Origin: Alcanivoracaceae bacterium
GTDB taxonomy: Bacteria > Pseudomonadota > Gammaproteobacteria > Pseudomonadales > Alcanivoracaceae
Assembly: GCA_027324795.1 (NCBI GenBank)
Contig: DAHVSB010000012.1
Span: forward strand, 1 to 35,052
Direction of reading: 5' to 3'
Length of the DNA stretch: 35,052 nucleotides
Shown: positions 17,262-25,947 of the stretch, piece by piece
Numbering within the stretch: the stretch's first letter is position 1
Layout of the letters: each line of letters opens with the position of its first letter
Notes under the pieces: model-generated
What the model was told of the DNA's origin: nothing
What the model saw: the letters and a program-made list of their open reading frames with translations, nothing else
Database searches by the model: none
Program-made: the position numbers and the translations under genes

Positions 17262-17723
17262 ATGAACACCGACTTTGGTGAAATAACAGGATGGGTGCGG
17301 GGCAATGCTTTGATACGCTTAAAAATCAATGCAAAAATAGCGCCTAACCTACCTTTGCTAACAGCCCAAGAGCAAGCACCGTTCGACGCTGCTATTCGTG
17401 TTATTTTGCGGGGCGAGGAGCCCAAGTGGCTGCCTGAGCTTGCTCCACAGGGTAGTGAATTTCAGCGTAAGGTGTGGCAAGGGTTATTACAGATACCGAA
17501 GGGAAAGGTATGGAGCTATGCGGATTTAGCGCTTCATATTGGTAAATCGCCCCAAGCGTCACGAGCTGTAGGTTCGGCTTGTGGGGCGAATCCTATTGCT
17601 CTATTCATTCCTTGCCACCGAGTGGTGCGTAAAGATGGTGGCTTAGGTGGTTTTGCTTGGGGGCCTTCTCTGAAGCGCCATTTATTGCATAAAGAAGGTG
17701 TGGAGTTAGCTAGCGACCAGTAA
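17262..17723 (+). CDS. ogt: methylated-DNA--protein-cysteine methyltransferase
   Basis: A 153-residue suicide repair protein that takes alkyl groups from O6-alkylguanine or O4-alkylthymine onto its own cysteine. The active site is PCHRVV with Cys118. The DNA-binding helix-turn-helix includes FQRKVWQGLLQIPKGKVWSYADLA (two overlapping halves near 67-90) and the Arg finger RAVGSACGANP. I chose the ATG at 17262, which gives the normal family length; there is no clear ribosome binding site, and translation may be coupled to the lipoprotein gene 20 bases upstream. Longer starts overlap that gene. The 3' end overlaps the convergent bacteriohemerythrin gene by 14 bases. Confidence 0.95.
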   Translation: MNTDFGEITGWVRGNALIRLKINAKIAPNLPLLTAQEQAPFDAAIRVILRGEEPKWLPELAPQGSEFQRKVWQGLLQIPKGKVWSYADLALHIGKSPQASRAVGSACGANPIALFIPCHRVVRKDGGLGGFAWGPSLKRHLLHKEGVELASDQ

Positions 17724-18156
17724 GCCGGCTCCAAAAACCTTTTTTCTTTTTTTGGCTGCCCACCAAATTTTCTTTCACAATGGTGCTGTAATCAGCATCA
17801 TCGCGGCGAATATGGTTAACTAACCATGTTTTGAGCAAAGTGATTAGTTGCTCAGCCACGTCTTCGCCCAAAGAGTAGCGTTGTTGAAACTCAGTCACCC
17901 GACGTGCAAACAATTCATGAACACGCTTGTGCGCCTTGGTAAAAGGGTAGCCCGCCTGTTCAATCATTTCTTCTTCAAAGGTGAAGTGCGAGAGGGTGTA
18001 TTCGATTAGCTGTTCAATCACTGCGCCCACTTGCTCCCGGTCTTGAGTCTGGGTGGCATCGTAGAGGGCATTAATGTAATCCACTATACGTTGATGTTGA
18101 TGATCGATGACATCGATACCAGTATTCAAATCACTGGTCCATTTGAGATGCCCCAT
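17710..18156 (-). CDS. bacteriohemerythrin
   Basis: A 148-residue single-domain hemerythrin. All seven expected diiron ligands are present: His21, His57, Glu61, His76, His80, His115 and Asp120. Such proteins reversibly bind O2 and have been linked to O2 delivery, sensing or buffering against oxidants. The start MGHLKWTSDLNTGIDVID is standard. Unusual is the short C-terminal tail after the fourth helix, GSQKKKKGFWSRLTGR, strongly basic with an aromatic pair, which could hold the protein at the membrane or on another partner. It lies tail-to-tail with ogt (14-base overlap) and downstream of the porin gene on the same strand but behind that gene's terminator. Confidence 0.95.
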   Translation of the reverse strand: MGHLKWTSDLNTGIDVIDHQHQRIVDYINALYDATQTQDREQVGAVIEQLIEYTLSHFTFEEEMIEQAGYPFTKAHKRVHELFARRVTEFQQRYSLGEDVAEQLITLLKTWLVNHIRRDDADYSTIVKENLVGSQKKKKGFWSRLTGR

Positions 18157-18231
18157 TATTTAACTCCATTTTTGTGATAGAACTCACAAAGAGCATTGCA
18201 TAATGGATGAAAAAAGGGGTTGATTTGAATC

Positions 18232-18268
18232 AATCGAAAAGAATATGGCCACCCCGTGGGGCGGCCAT
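18232..18268 (-). terminator. intrinsic terminator of the porin gene
   Basis: On the minus strand, ATGGCCGCCCC and GGGGTGGCCAT (18258-18268 with 18245-18255) form an 11-pair GC-rich stem with a 2-base gap, followed by ATTCTTTTC. It starts 6 bases after the porin stop. Confidence 0.75.
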
Positions 18269-18274
18269 TGTCGG

Positions 18275-19333
18275 TTAGAACTTGAAGATGGTACCAACGG
18301 AAACGGCGTAAGGGGATTCGTCACCTTTACCATCAGCGAGTTTGATTTGCGCTGAACGTCCTGCATTGGTGGGTGCACGATAAATACCATCAGCATCCAC
18401 CTGCGCATAGTTCACGTAAAAAGTGAGGTTGGGAGCGTATAAGTAGTCTGCGCCTACCGCGTATTGAGTGGCTTTGTCGTTTGCATCGTTATCGCGGCGC
18501 ACTTGGTGTATTTGGGTTTTTAACGCAACTTTGGCAGTGGCTAAGTAGCGTAAACCAAGGCCGTAGGTGTCGCTGTTGTCAGGGCTGGGTTCAGCGCCTA
18601 AGCTGCTTTTGTGCGCGTGGTTATAGAAGGCACGAATACTCACTGTGTCCCAATCGTATTTAGCTGCTGCGCGATAGGCTTTGACGTTATTATTATTGAG
18701 CTCCTTATTTTCATCATAAGCCAGTGCTGCCCAGAAACCGCCTTGGTTGTATTCTAACGACGCACTATAAGCGGGTGCCTGCGCATCTTGAGTGCCGCCC
18801 GTACTCTCTGAGTTGGCAGAATACTGTAAGCGCGCGGTAACGCCGTAATATTCAGGTGAGGTATAAAATACGCTGTTGCGGCGCCAGTTATCTTGGCCGT
18901 CAGTACCGGTAATGTTGCCCGCCGCACCCACTTGTGAGGTGAATAAATCGGTGCGAATACGCAGCAATTTGGTGGGGCTATTCATGTTACCCACACGCAA
19001 AGAACCCCAGTCCCCTTGAAAGCCAAAGAAGGTGTCGCGGTCAAAGGTGAACTTTCCGTCAGCACCATCGGTGGCATACAGAGTGGCTTCAGCCTGATAA
19101 ATCGCCTTCAACTGCGGGTCAAAGCTATGAGAGCCTTTCACGCCCAAGCGGCTAGTGTTGGTGGAGGTATTAAAAGCGGCGGAATTACCTTCGATATCAC
19201 TATCAATTTGGTCTAGGGACACATGCAACAAACCGTACACGGTGGGGGGTGCCACCTGTTGTGCTACGGCAGCGCCAGAAGCAAGCAAGCTAGAGACGAG
19301 TAGGGGCGCTACCCAGGTAGACTTTTTATACAT
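18275..19333 (-). CDS. Gram-negative general porin
   Basis: A 352-residue outer membrane beta-barrel. A signal peptide with KK at 3-4 and a hydrophobic core ends near ASGAAVA-Q (about residue 24). The mature protein opens with VYGLLHVSLDQID and has alternating beta-strand patterns, the LGVKGSHSFDPQLKAIYQ element, GFQGDWGSLRVGNMNSP in the constriction-loop region, and ends in SVGTIFKF with the C-terminal Phe needed for BAM-mediated assembly. This fits the Gram-negative porin 4 family (16-stranded trimeric porins). The specificity of the channel is not readable. A TGGAG ribosome binding site precedes the ATG. Confidence 0.9.
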   Translation of the reverse strand: MYKKSTWVAPLLVSSLLASGAAVAQQVAPPTVYGLLHVSLDQIDSDIEGNSAAFNTSTNTSRLGVKGSHSFDPQLKAIYQAEATLYATDGADGKFTFDRDTFFGFQGDWGSLRVGNMNSPTKLLRIRTDLFTSQVGAAGNITGTDGQDNWRRNSVFYTSPEYYGVTARLQYSANSESTGGTQDAQAPAYSASLEYNQGGFWAALAYDENKELNNNNVKAYRAAAKYDWDTVSIRAFYNHAHKSSLGAEPSPDNSDTYGLGLRYLATAKVALKTQIHQVRRDNDANDKATQYAVGADYLYAPNLTFYVNYAQVDADGIYRAPTNAGRSAQIKLADGKGDESPYAVSVGTIFKF

Positions 19334-19354
19334 AACAACTCCATAAAGTAATAA

Positions 19355-19382
19355 AGCATATAAAAATAGTTTTTAATTACAA
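19355..19382 (-). promoter_or_regulatory. candidate porin promoter
   Basis: On the minus strand, TTGTAA (19377-19382) and TATGCT (19355-19360) are 16 bases apart within a very AT-rich stretch, about 22 bases before the ATG. The rest of the 209-base gap to arfB shows nothing else I can name. Confidence 0.35.
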
Positions 19383-19542
19383 CGCGCAATACTAACGGTA
19401 ACCAAGAGTTATTGTGAACCCTGTAATTAGATTAAATTCGCATAGTAATATTGAAGAAAAACTATAAGAGCTAGTAGCTATAGTAGTGTAAGGAATAAGG
19501 AGGGATATATGACGTGATGCTAATCAAAGGAGAGTAAAAAAA

Positions 19543-19968
19543 TTAAAATTTAGGAGATTGACGCAAACGTTTTAGCTCGCCGCGATGCTTTTTATTGTCT
19601 AAACGTTTAGCTTTTGATGCTTTGCTCGGTTTGGTGGGGCGGCGTTTTTTGGGGGGTTCAGCCACACTTAGTAATAATTCGCGTAAGCGCTCGAGGGCAT
19701 CCCTGCGGTTGAGGTGCTGATAGCGAAAGTTTTGCGCTTTAATGGTAATGATACCCAGAGCACTAATGCGCTGATCGGATAGTGCAAGCAAGCGTTCACG
19801 CATATCAGCAGGCAAAGGGGCCGCGTTAATATCTAGCTTAATTTGTACGGCTGTGGCCACGCTGTTAACGTTTTGCCCGCCGGCACCTTGAGAGCGCACA
19901 GCTTGTTGCTCAATCAAGCGTAAAGGGATACGTAATCGTGGCGTGATTGTAAGGTAATTGTCATTCAT
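19543..19968 (-). CDS. arfB: alternative ribosome-rescue factor ArfB (YaeJ), peptidyl-tRNA hydrolase
   Basis: A 141-residue class I release-factor-like protein that frees ribosomes stalled on non-stop mRNA. The catalytic GGQ motif is at 30-32 in SQGAGGQNVNSV. The long basic C-terminal tail (about 105-141, rich in Lys/Arg) is the part that enters the empty mRNA channel. The size is almost that of the E. coli protein. I chose the ATG at 19968; longer forms run into the coding end of the upstream gene. Its first bases overlap the end of the UPF0104 gene by 8 bases, so the two are translationally coupled. Confidence 0.95.
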   Translation of the reverse strand: MNDNYLTITPRLRIPLRLIEQQAVRSQGAGGQNVNSVATAVQIKLDINAAPLPADMRERLLALSDQRISALGIITIKAQNFRYQHLNRRDALERLRELLLSVAEPPKKRRPTKPSKASKAKRLDNKKHRGELKRLRQSPKF

Positions 19969-20947
19969 TATTGTTGTGGGCGTTTTGGGTATTACGTCTT
20001 TGTAAACGTTTAAGGCTAAACAGTTTAATGAGTTGATTGCGTTCAAAAACAAGAATGATGATTAGAGAAATAGCAAAGGGGATAAGCAGATAAAACAATC
20101 GAAATACTAGCAAGGCAGCGATAATATCTGCTGGGTTCACTTCGGGTAATGCAAGCAAAAACAAGGCTTCTAATACGCCTAAGCCGCCGGGCGCATGGGA
20201 GAGAAGGGCAGCTGAAAAAGATGCTAAGAACACCCCTAGGACCACTAAAAATCCGGGGTTGTTAGCGGCGGGAAGAGCAAAGTAAATAATGGCAGCAGCG
20301 CCAATTAATTCTAAGGGGCCAATAAGCAGCTGTTGTTTTACTATGGGGATGGCTGGATAATGCACTTGAAAACGGCCGAATTTAAAACTGGGTAATCCCA
20401 ATAGGCTGCTTATTACATATAACAAAACGAGACCTAAGAAAAAGGCGCTTAAGGCGTACGGTACCCAAGGTGAGGGGTCGTCGTAAAGGAGTTGAAGCAA
20501 GTCTGGTTTGATGAGTAGCACCAAGCCGGCGAGTAAAATGGTCCCTAGAGCGAAGGTGAAAGAGCAAAGTGCCACTAACACACCAACTTCACCGCCACTT
20601 AACCCTTTTGAGGTGTAAGCGCGATAGCGCACGACGGCACCAGAAGCCACAGAAGCACCAATGTTATGCGCTAGCGCATAGGTGGTGAAAGAGGTGGCGG
20701 CAACAAAGGGCCAAGGGATGTCTTTCTCGAGATGTTTGAGGGCAATATTGTCGTAGCCTGCAAGAGCCTTGTAGGCTACAGCGGTGGCAATAGCCGCTAA
20801 AAACCAGCGGTGCATGGGAATAGCATCAAGGCTAACTAAAATATCATCGAACGATATGTTTCGAAGTTGGTGCACCAATAACCAAGCAGAAAATAATACG
20901 GCCACCAGTCCTACAATAGGCCAGATATGTTCCTTGTTAAGCCTCAC
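19961..20947 (-). CDS. UPF0104 (YbhN/AglD-like) integral membrane protein
   Basis: A 328-residue polytopic protein with about eight membrane helices. The family pattern is visible in YALAHNIGASVASGAVVRYRAY (around 90-111) and in the C-terminal SHAPGGLGVLEALFLLALPEV, where APGGLGVLEA is the signature of the UPF0104/lysylphosphatidylglycerol synthetase membrane-region superfamily. No soluble aminoacyl-transferase domain is attached, so this is not a full MprF. Related proteins are suggested to act as lipid flippases; that is family-level speculation. It ends in a polar, Asn/Arg-rich tail and overlaps arfB by 8 bases. Confidence 0.88.
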   Translation of the reverse strand: MRLNKEHIWPIVGLVAVLFSAWLLVHQLRNISFDDILVSLDAIPMHRWFLAAIATAVAYKALAGYDNIALKHLEKDIPWPFVAATSFTTYALAHNIGASVASGAVVRYRAYTSKGLSGGEVGVLVALCSFTFALGTILLAGLVLLIKPDLLQLLYDDPSPWVPYALSAFFLGLVLLYVISSLLGLPSFKFGRFQVHYPAIPIVKQQLLIGPLELIGAAAIIYFALPAANNPGFLVVLGVFLASFSAALLSHAPGGLGVLEALFLLALPEVNPADIIAALLVFRLFYLLIPFAISLIIILVFERNQLIKLFSLKRLQRRNTQNAHNNNE

Positions 20948-21007
20948 TAATTGTTCTTCCTATAAACAAAACATACGGTGCCGAAATAACAACCATAAAT
21001 ATAGCCT

Positions 21008-21982
21008 TTATTTTTCTTTAACGCCTACATTAACGCCTTGATGCTGTAGATCTGCATGATAAGAGCTTCGTACCATAGGGCCTGAGGCAATGGAACTAAA
21101 TCCAAGCTCTCGAGCTAGCTCAGCATACTGGTTAAACTCATCAGGATGTACGTAGCGTGCCACAGGAGCATGATGGGGGCTAGGTTGTAAGTACTGCCCT
21201 ATGGTAATGCGGTCCACTTGGTGCGCACGCAAGTCTTGCAAAGTGCTCTCCACTTGAGATTGTGTTTCACCAAGGCCCACCATGATGCCGGACTTGGTGG
21301 GTAGATGTGGGTTATGTTGCTTGAAAACTTCTAACAGTTTGAGCGAGTGTTCGTATCGAGCCCCAGGGCGCACGGTTTTATAAAGTTCTGGCACAGTTTC
21401 GATATTGTGGTTAAAAACATCGGGTGCCTCTGCGCTTAAGAGTGCCACTGCCTCATCGAGACAGCCGCGGAAGTCGGGCGTAAGTATTTCAATGCTGACT
21501 TTGGGCGTGCGCTGGCGGATGGCTTGAATGCAATCCACAAAATGTTGTGCGCCCCCATCTTTGAGGTCGTCCCTGTCAACTGAGGTTATCACTACGTAAT
21601 TCAGCCCCATATTCTCTACAGTTTCCGCGAGGTTGGCGGGTTCTTCTGGGTCAAGGGGATTGGGACGGCCAAAGGCCACATCACAAAAGGCGCACCGGCG
21701 AGTACAAATATCACCCATAATCATAAAGGTGGCTGTGCCGTGGCTAAAGCATTCTGGGAGGTTGGGGCAAGCGGCTTCTTCACAGACAGAATGCAGCTTT
21801 TGTTGGCGCAGCATGTTTTTTACTTTTTGAATTTTCCCGCCAGCGGGTACGCGTACTCGTATCCAGTCGGGCTTGCGCAGGGGGGCGTCTTCGTTCACGA
21901 GGGGGATGGTACGCACTTTGCTCTCGCCACGGAGTTTCTCACCGATGGCAACTTTACGGCGTGAGGGGTGCGGCTGAGTCAT
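21008..21982 (-). CDS. lipA: lipoyl synthase
   Basis: A 324-residue radical SAM enzyme that inserts two sulfurs into protein-bound octanoyl groups. The auxiliary cluster is bound by Cys67, Cys72 and Cys78 ([12 protein letters not shown]), the SAM cluster by Cys93, Cys97 and Cys100 (CTRRCAFC), and the C-terminal RSSYHAD provides the serine ligand of the auxiliary cluster. I chose the ATG at 21982, which overlaps the lipB stop (ATGA). Longer starts run into lipB. It is the last gene of the long minus-strand operon. No convincing terminator follows in the 60-base gap to the UPF0104 gene. Confidence 0.99.
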   Translation of the reverse strand: MTQPHPSRRKVAIGEKLRGESKVRTIPLVNEDAPLRKPDWIRVRVPAGGKIQKVKNMLRQQKLHSVCEEAACPNLPECFSHGTATFMIMGDICTRRCAFCDVAFGRPNPLDPEEPANLAETVENMGLNYVVITSVDRDDLKDGGAQHFVDCIQAIRQRTPKVSIEILTPDFRGCLDEAVALLSAEAPDVFNHNIETVPELYKTVRPGARYEHSLKLLEVFKQHNPHLPTKSGIMVGLGETQSQVESTLQDLRAHQVDRITIGQYLQPSPHHAPVARYVHPDEFNQYAELARELGFSSIASGPMVRSSYHADLQHQGVNVGVKEK

Positions 21983-22686
21983 TTTGAGTCCTCGCTTAAA
22001 CGTTGAGTTGGTGCCTGATTGTAGCATTCAATATCCACTTGTGGTGGCAGTGTTGACGAAACTTCTGTGGCCAACCCAAGGTTGAGATGCTGCTGTAATA
22101 GTTGCACTAAGCTATCTTCGGTGCTTTTTCTATGAGCGCTTGCCTTTTCTTGCTCAAGGCTTGTCATGGCTTGGTTTGCGTAGCCGCAAGGATTAATGCC
22201 TAAAAAAGGCGATAAATCCATGGCGCGGTTAAGGGCTAGGCCGTGATAGCTTCGTCCTTGGCGAATCCGTAAACCTAACGATGCTATTTTGCGATGCTCA
22301 ATATACACCCCCGGCGCTCCTTCTTTGAGATGAGGGCTTAATCCCACACTTTCTAAGAAAGACATAATGGCGCTTTCGATGTTTGAAACCAGCTCGCGCA
22401 CCCCTAAATTTTTACGATGCAAGTCGATTAATAAATAAATCACGGTTTGGCCAGGCCCATGATAGGTAACTTGCCCACCGCGATCACACTTAACCACTGG
22501 GATTTGGTGGGGATTAAGGATGTGCTCCGCTTTTCCCGCCTGGCCTAAGGTGTACACAGGTGGGTGCTCTAAAATCCAGAGTTCGTCGGGTGTTTCTACG
22601 GTGCGCCCTGTAGTGAAAGCGCGCATTGCCTGCCAACTGGTTTGGTAAGCAATGGTGTCGAAATAGCGCAGCCGTAATGTGTCCAC
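21979..22686 (-). CDS. lipB: octanoyl-ACP:protein octanoyltransferase
   Basis: A 235-residue LipB that moves octanoate from acyl carrier protein to lipoyl domains, the step before LipA. The motifs are [11 protein letters not shown] (70-80), the catalytic Lys133 in [11 protein letters not shown] and the thiol Cys167 in GINPCGYA. The start is GTG at 22686, two bases after the ybeD stop. The C-terminal end is about 20 residues longer than the E. coli enzyme and Gln/Glu/Thr-rich. The ATGA overlap with lipA keeps the two products in step. Confidence 0.98.
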   Translation of the reverse strand: MDTLRLRYFDTIAYQTSWQAMRAFTTGRTVETPDELWILEHPPVYTLGQAGKAEHILNPHQIPVVKCDRGGQVTYHGPGQTVIYLLIDLHRKNLGVRELVSNIESAIMSFLESVGLSPHLKEGAPGVYIEHRKIASLGLRIRQGRSYHGLALNRAMDLSPFLGINPCGYANQAMTSLEQEKASAHRKSTEDSLVQLLQQHLNLGLATEVSSTLPPQVDIECYNQAPTQRLSEDSK

Positions 22687-22688
22687 AG

Positions 22689-22961
22689 CTAGAAAATAAC
22701 TTTCACGTGGGGCGAGCTGTTAAGGGCACCATAAATGGCGCGCACTTGCTCGGCGTTGTCCACCGTGACCTTGGCATTAACAGAGATAAAAGTACCTTTG
22801 CTGCTCGGCACTGTGTGCAGGTCTTCATTAGGATCAAAACTATGGACATGCTCACTAATAATAGCCGTAACAACAGCTTCTAGGGGGCTATCCGCCGCTC
22901 CCATGATTTTTAAGGTCATGGTATGTGGAAATTCCCATAGGTGTTCGTTTACTAAGCTCAT
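22689..22961 (-). CDS. ybeD: YbeD/DUF493 family protein
   Basis: A 90-residue protein of the DUF493 family. It has the beta-alpha-beta sandwich pattern reminiscent of ACT domains, with EFPHTMTLKIMG at the N-terminus and SSKGTFISVNAKVTV in the middle. It always sits between a D-Ala carboxypeptidase/aminotransferase and lipB in related bacteria, which points to a role in lipoate metabolism or its regulation; the role is unproven. The ATG at 22961 overlaps the stop of the aminotransferase gene (ATGA). Confidence 0.93.
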   Translation of the reverse strand: MSLVNEHLWEFPHTMTLKIMGAADSPLEAVVTAIISEHVHSFDPNEDLHTVPSSKGTFISVNAKVTVDNAEQVRAIYGALNSSPHVKVIF

Positions 22962-23827
22962 AAGGGCTCCAAGCCGCATAGTTGGCGGCGAAACTGAGTG
23001 TACTGAATGGCGACTTTTTGCCAAAAAGGGCCAGGCTTGCCTTGGCCCACGGGTTTGTCATCTAGCATAACAATAGGCACCACTTCTCGAGTGGAACTGG
23101 TTATCCAAATTTCATCCGCATTGCGTAGTTCGGCCTCGGGGATTGAGCGTTCCTCAACGGTGAGCGTTAGCTGCTGGCACAGTTCGATAATAACATCACG
23201 GGTAATCCCCCCAAGAATGTCTGGCCCCAAGGGAGCTGTGATAATAACACCGTCGTTCACAATAAATAAATTACTTGCAGCGCCTTCCACTGCGTTGCCA
23301 TGCTTTAATAAAATAGCTTCTGTGGCATTTTGGTTGGCAGCTTGTTGGCGCATTAAAACATTAGGTAGCAAAGCGATGGACTTAATGTCACAGCGTGCCC
23401 AACGCAAATCAGCTAATGTGATAGCACGATACCCTTGGTTGTCTTGGGGGCTGGCGGTGGGGATTGTCATGGCATGAACCATGGCAAAGACAGTGGGCGG
23501 TGTTTCGTTATGGGGGAAGGTGTGGTCCCGAATCAGCGGAGTGCCGCGAGTCACCTGCAGATAAAGACTAAGATTGCCGCCACCATTTAAATCTATCAAT
23601 GTGTGGCAAATGCTAGCCCATTCATCAGTGGTAAAAGGGTTGTTGATGGACACCTCTCCGAGGGAGTAAGCAAGCCGCTGTAAGTGCTCCACCAGCCTAA
23701 AAGGACAGCTAGCGTATACAGGAATAATCTCGTAGATACCATCGGCAAACATAAAGCCGCGATCTAAAGGCGATACTTTGGCTTCTTCAAGCGGTAGGTA
23801 ATCGCCATTTAGATACGCAATGGACAT
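22958..23827 (-). CDS. dat: D-amino-acid (D-alanine) aminotransferase
   Basis: A 289-residue PLP enzyme of aminotransferase class IV. The N-terminus YLNGDYLPLEEAKVSPLDRGFMFADGIYE is typical in layout of D-alanine aminotransferases. The PLP lysine is Lys149 in CDIKSIALLPNVL, and EGAASNLFIV follows. It probably interconverts D-Ala and 2-oxoglutarate with pyruvate and D-Glu, both peptidoglycan precursors. Branched-chain aminotransferase or aminodeoxychorismate lyase are less likely alternatives in the same fold. The neighbours (PBP5/6 upstream, YbeD downstream) fit a cell-wall setting. Start and stop codons overlap both neighbours. Confidence 0.92.
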   Translation of the reverse strand: MSIAYLNGDYLPLEEAKVSPLDRGFMFADGIYEIIPVYASCPFRLVEHLQRLAYSLGEVSINNPFTTDEWASICHTLIDLNGGGNLSLYLQVTRGTPLIRDHTFPHNETPPTVFAMVHAMTIPTASPQDNQGYRAITLADLRWARCDIKSIALLPNVLMRQQAANQNATEAILLKHGNAVEGAASNLFIVNDGVIITAPLGPDILGGITRDVIIELCQQLTLTVEERSIPEAELRNADEIWITSSTREVVPIVMLDDKPVGQGKPGPFWQKVAIQYTQFRRQLCGLEPL

Positions 23828-24987
23828 CAGAATAGGCCTTTAATAAAGAGAATTAAGTGGTGCCATAAACGCTTAAAGATGCTGGCTTTCTCCACATCAT
23901 ATTGGGCCACTAAGGGGGCTTCTGCGATGAGGTCGTCTTCTAGCGTAATCAGTAGTGTGCCGAGAACGTCGCCTTTCTTGAATGGGGCACGCAGGTATTT
24001 ATCCATATCCACCTCTAGTGCTAGCGCATCGCGCTTGCCTTTGGGGATAGTGAGATTAAGGGTTTCAGCGAGAGCCAAGCTGGTACGGTTTCTCTCGCCG
24101 AGCCAAACATCCACTTCGGCTACTGTATCGCCTTCAGCAAAGGGACTGTAGTTTTCAAAGTTACGAAAACCATAGCTGAGAAGCTTTTGTGACTCGGTGG
24201 CACGGGCTTGCTCAGATTTAGTGCCCATCACCACAGCGATTAAACGCATACCATCACGTTCTGCCGAGGAGATTAAGCTATAACCCGCTTCGTCTGTGTG
24301 GCCTGTTTTTACGCCATCAACGGATTTGTCTTGCCATAACAATAGGTTGCGATTGGGCTGGCGGATGCCATTGTAAGTAAAGTACTTTTCTTTGTAGTAA
24401 GCGTAGTTTTCTGGATAGTTTTCAATAAGTGCGCGAGTCAAAATCGCCATATCACGTGGGCTACTATATTGCTCGGGGTGTGGCCAGCCCGTGGCATTAG
24501 CAAAATTGCTATTAGTCATACCAAGGCTTTGGGCGTGCTGGTTCATAATGTCGGCAAATGCACTTTCGCTACCTGCGATATACTCAGCTAGGGCCACGGC
24601 AGCGTCATTTCCAGACTGCACCACAATGCCTTTAATAATGTCTTCCACATTCACCTGAGTGCCTTCTTGGATGAACATGCGTGATCCGCCCATGCGCCAT
24701 GCTTTCACACTTACTGGCAGGTTTTCCTCAAGGCTTAGGCGGCCTTGGCTAATCTCGTAGGCTGCCACATAATCTGTCATAACCTTGGTGAGGCTGGCTG
24801 GAGGCAGGGGTTCATCTGCATTGTGTTCAGCCAAAGAGTGCCCGCTCGCTGCGTTAATTAAGATATATCCAGAAGCTTCCACGGTGGGAGGCTGGGGAAT
24901 GGCTGCGCTAACGTATACAGGCACGAAAAATAAGGCGGAAAGGAAGAACCATCGGCGAAAAACAAGTGAAACGGGATTCATAATCAC
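23827..24987 (-). CDS. dacA: D-alanyl-D-alanine carboxypeptidase, PBP5/6 family
   Basis: A 386-residue low-molecular-mass penicillin-binding protein that removes the terminal D-Ala of stem peptides in the periplasm. The signal peptide spans about 1-29. The catalytic motifs are Ser65-Leu-Thr-Lys68, Ser125-Gly-Asn127 and Lys227-Thr-Gly229. The C-terminal FKRLWHHLILFIKGLF is an amphipathic helix that anchors PBP5-type enzymes to the inner membrane. The start is GTG at 24987, with AAGGA five bases upstream; an ATG two codons later is possible. An 80-base gap separates it from rlpA, and a short CGCTTT/AAAGCG hairpin lies there (25030-25046). Confidence 0.97.
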   Translation of the reverse strand: MIMNPVSLVFRRWFFLSALFFVPVYVSAAIPQPPTVEASGYILINAASGHSLAEHNADEPLPPASLTKVMTDYVAAYEISQGRLSLEENLPVSVKAWRMGGSRMFIQEGTQVNVEDIIKGIVVQSGNDAAVALAEYIAGSESAFADIMNQHAQSLGMTNSNFANATGWPHPEQYSSPRDMAILTRALIENYPENYAYYKEKYFTYNGIRQPNRNLLLWQDKSVDGVKTGHTDEAGYSLISSAERDGMRLIAVVMGTKSEQARATESQKLLSYGFRNFENYSPFAEGDTVAEVDVWLGERNRTSLALAETLNLTIPKGKRDALALEVDMDKYLRAPFKKGDVLGTLLITLEDDLIAEAPLVAQYDVEKASIFKRLWHHLILFIKGLF

Positions 24988-25067
24988 GGTTGTCCTTTAA
25001 TGACGAGTTGCAATAAGTGTCGCTATTAGCGCTTTATTCTAAAGCGATTTACACAAAAAAGAAGAGC

Positions 25068-25943
25068 TTATGGCGTCGCATTAACGGTGTTGGGGTATCC
25101 CATATTGATAAGTTCTTCTTTGGTGCGCGTACGGCTGTTTTCTGAGGTAAAAGGGCCCACCCACAAACGATACAGGCGTTCGCCTTGCCTATCATAGGGG
25201 CGAATGGAAACAGGGTGGCTTAAAGATTGTAAGAGTTTTGATTGCAAGCCTTGTGCGCTATGAGCTTCGCGGAAAGCGCCAACTTGCAAATATAATTCAG
25301 CTGGTGGCGGCGGGCTCTCGGCCGCAGCATGGACACCGATTGCAGAAATATTTTTATTGGTGGGGTTTGCTAGGGTGCCCTTGTTCCCAGCGATGGTTTC
25401 CACGCGCACTCGGCCTGTGCCCTTGTCATTGATTTCTAGCGCCTTTGCAGCCGCCCAAGAAAGGTCGATTTCTCTATCCTCGTGGAAAGGGCCGCGGTCG
25501 TTAATGCGCACAATGATGGATTTATTGTTATCAAGGTTGGTGACTCGAGCAAATGTGGGCAAAGGTAAACTACGGTGTGCAGCGGTGAATTGGTACATGT
25601 CGTAAGTTTCACCGCTTGAAGTGCGATGCCCATGAAACTTGCTGCCATACCAAGAGGCTATACCTTCGGCCACATAGCCTTCGGCAGAAGGGAGCACATG
25701 GTAGGTCTTGCCAAACACCACATAGGGAGAGTGATTGCCGTAGCGGCTTGGCTCTTCCTCAATGGGTTCAGGCTGTGGAATCTTCTTAATATCCACCTCT
25801 TCAGAGGGAGGTGGCCCACTATCTTTTTCTTGCTCATAGCGGTCACTGCCGGGGGTTTCCGTGCTCGGCGGTGCCTCGGGCAACATGCTACATGCACTCA
25901 ACCCGAGGGCTATCACTACCAAAATTAATAGGGGCCAACGCAA
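25068..25943 (-). CDS. rlpA: septal ring lytic transglycosylase RlpA
   Basis: A 291-residue lipoprotein. The lipobox is LSAC with Cys18. A Pro/Glu-rich linker (about 20-75) leads to the double-psi beta-barrel domain with GIASWYGSKFHGHRTSSGE and INDRGPFHEDREIDLS, which holds the catalytic Glu/Asp-His pair of RlpA. A C-terminal SPOR domain (about 210-290) binds denuded glycan strands at division sites. The protein is therefore an outer-membrane-attached enzyme that cleaves peptide-free glycan at the septum. The start is 4 bases past the mltB stop. Confidence 0.96.
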   Translation of the reverse strand: MRWPLLILVVIALGLSACSMLPEAPPSTETPGSDRYEQEKDSGPPPSEEVDIKKIPQPEPIEEEPSRYGNHSPYVVFGKTYHVLPSAEGYVAEGIASWYGSKFHGHRTSSGETYDMYQFTAAHRSLPLPTFARVTNLDNNKSIIVRINDRGPFHEDREIDLSWAAAKALEINDKGTGRVRVETIAGNKGTLANPTNKNISAIGVHAAAESPPPPAELYLQVGAFREAHSAQGLQSKLLQSLSHPVSIRPYDRQGERLYRLWVGPFTSENSRTRTKEELINMGYPNTVNATP

Positions 25944-25947
25944 GGTG

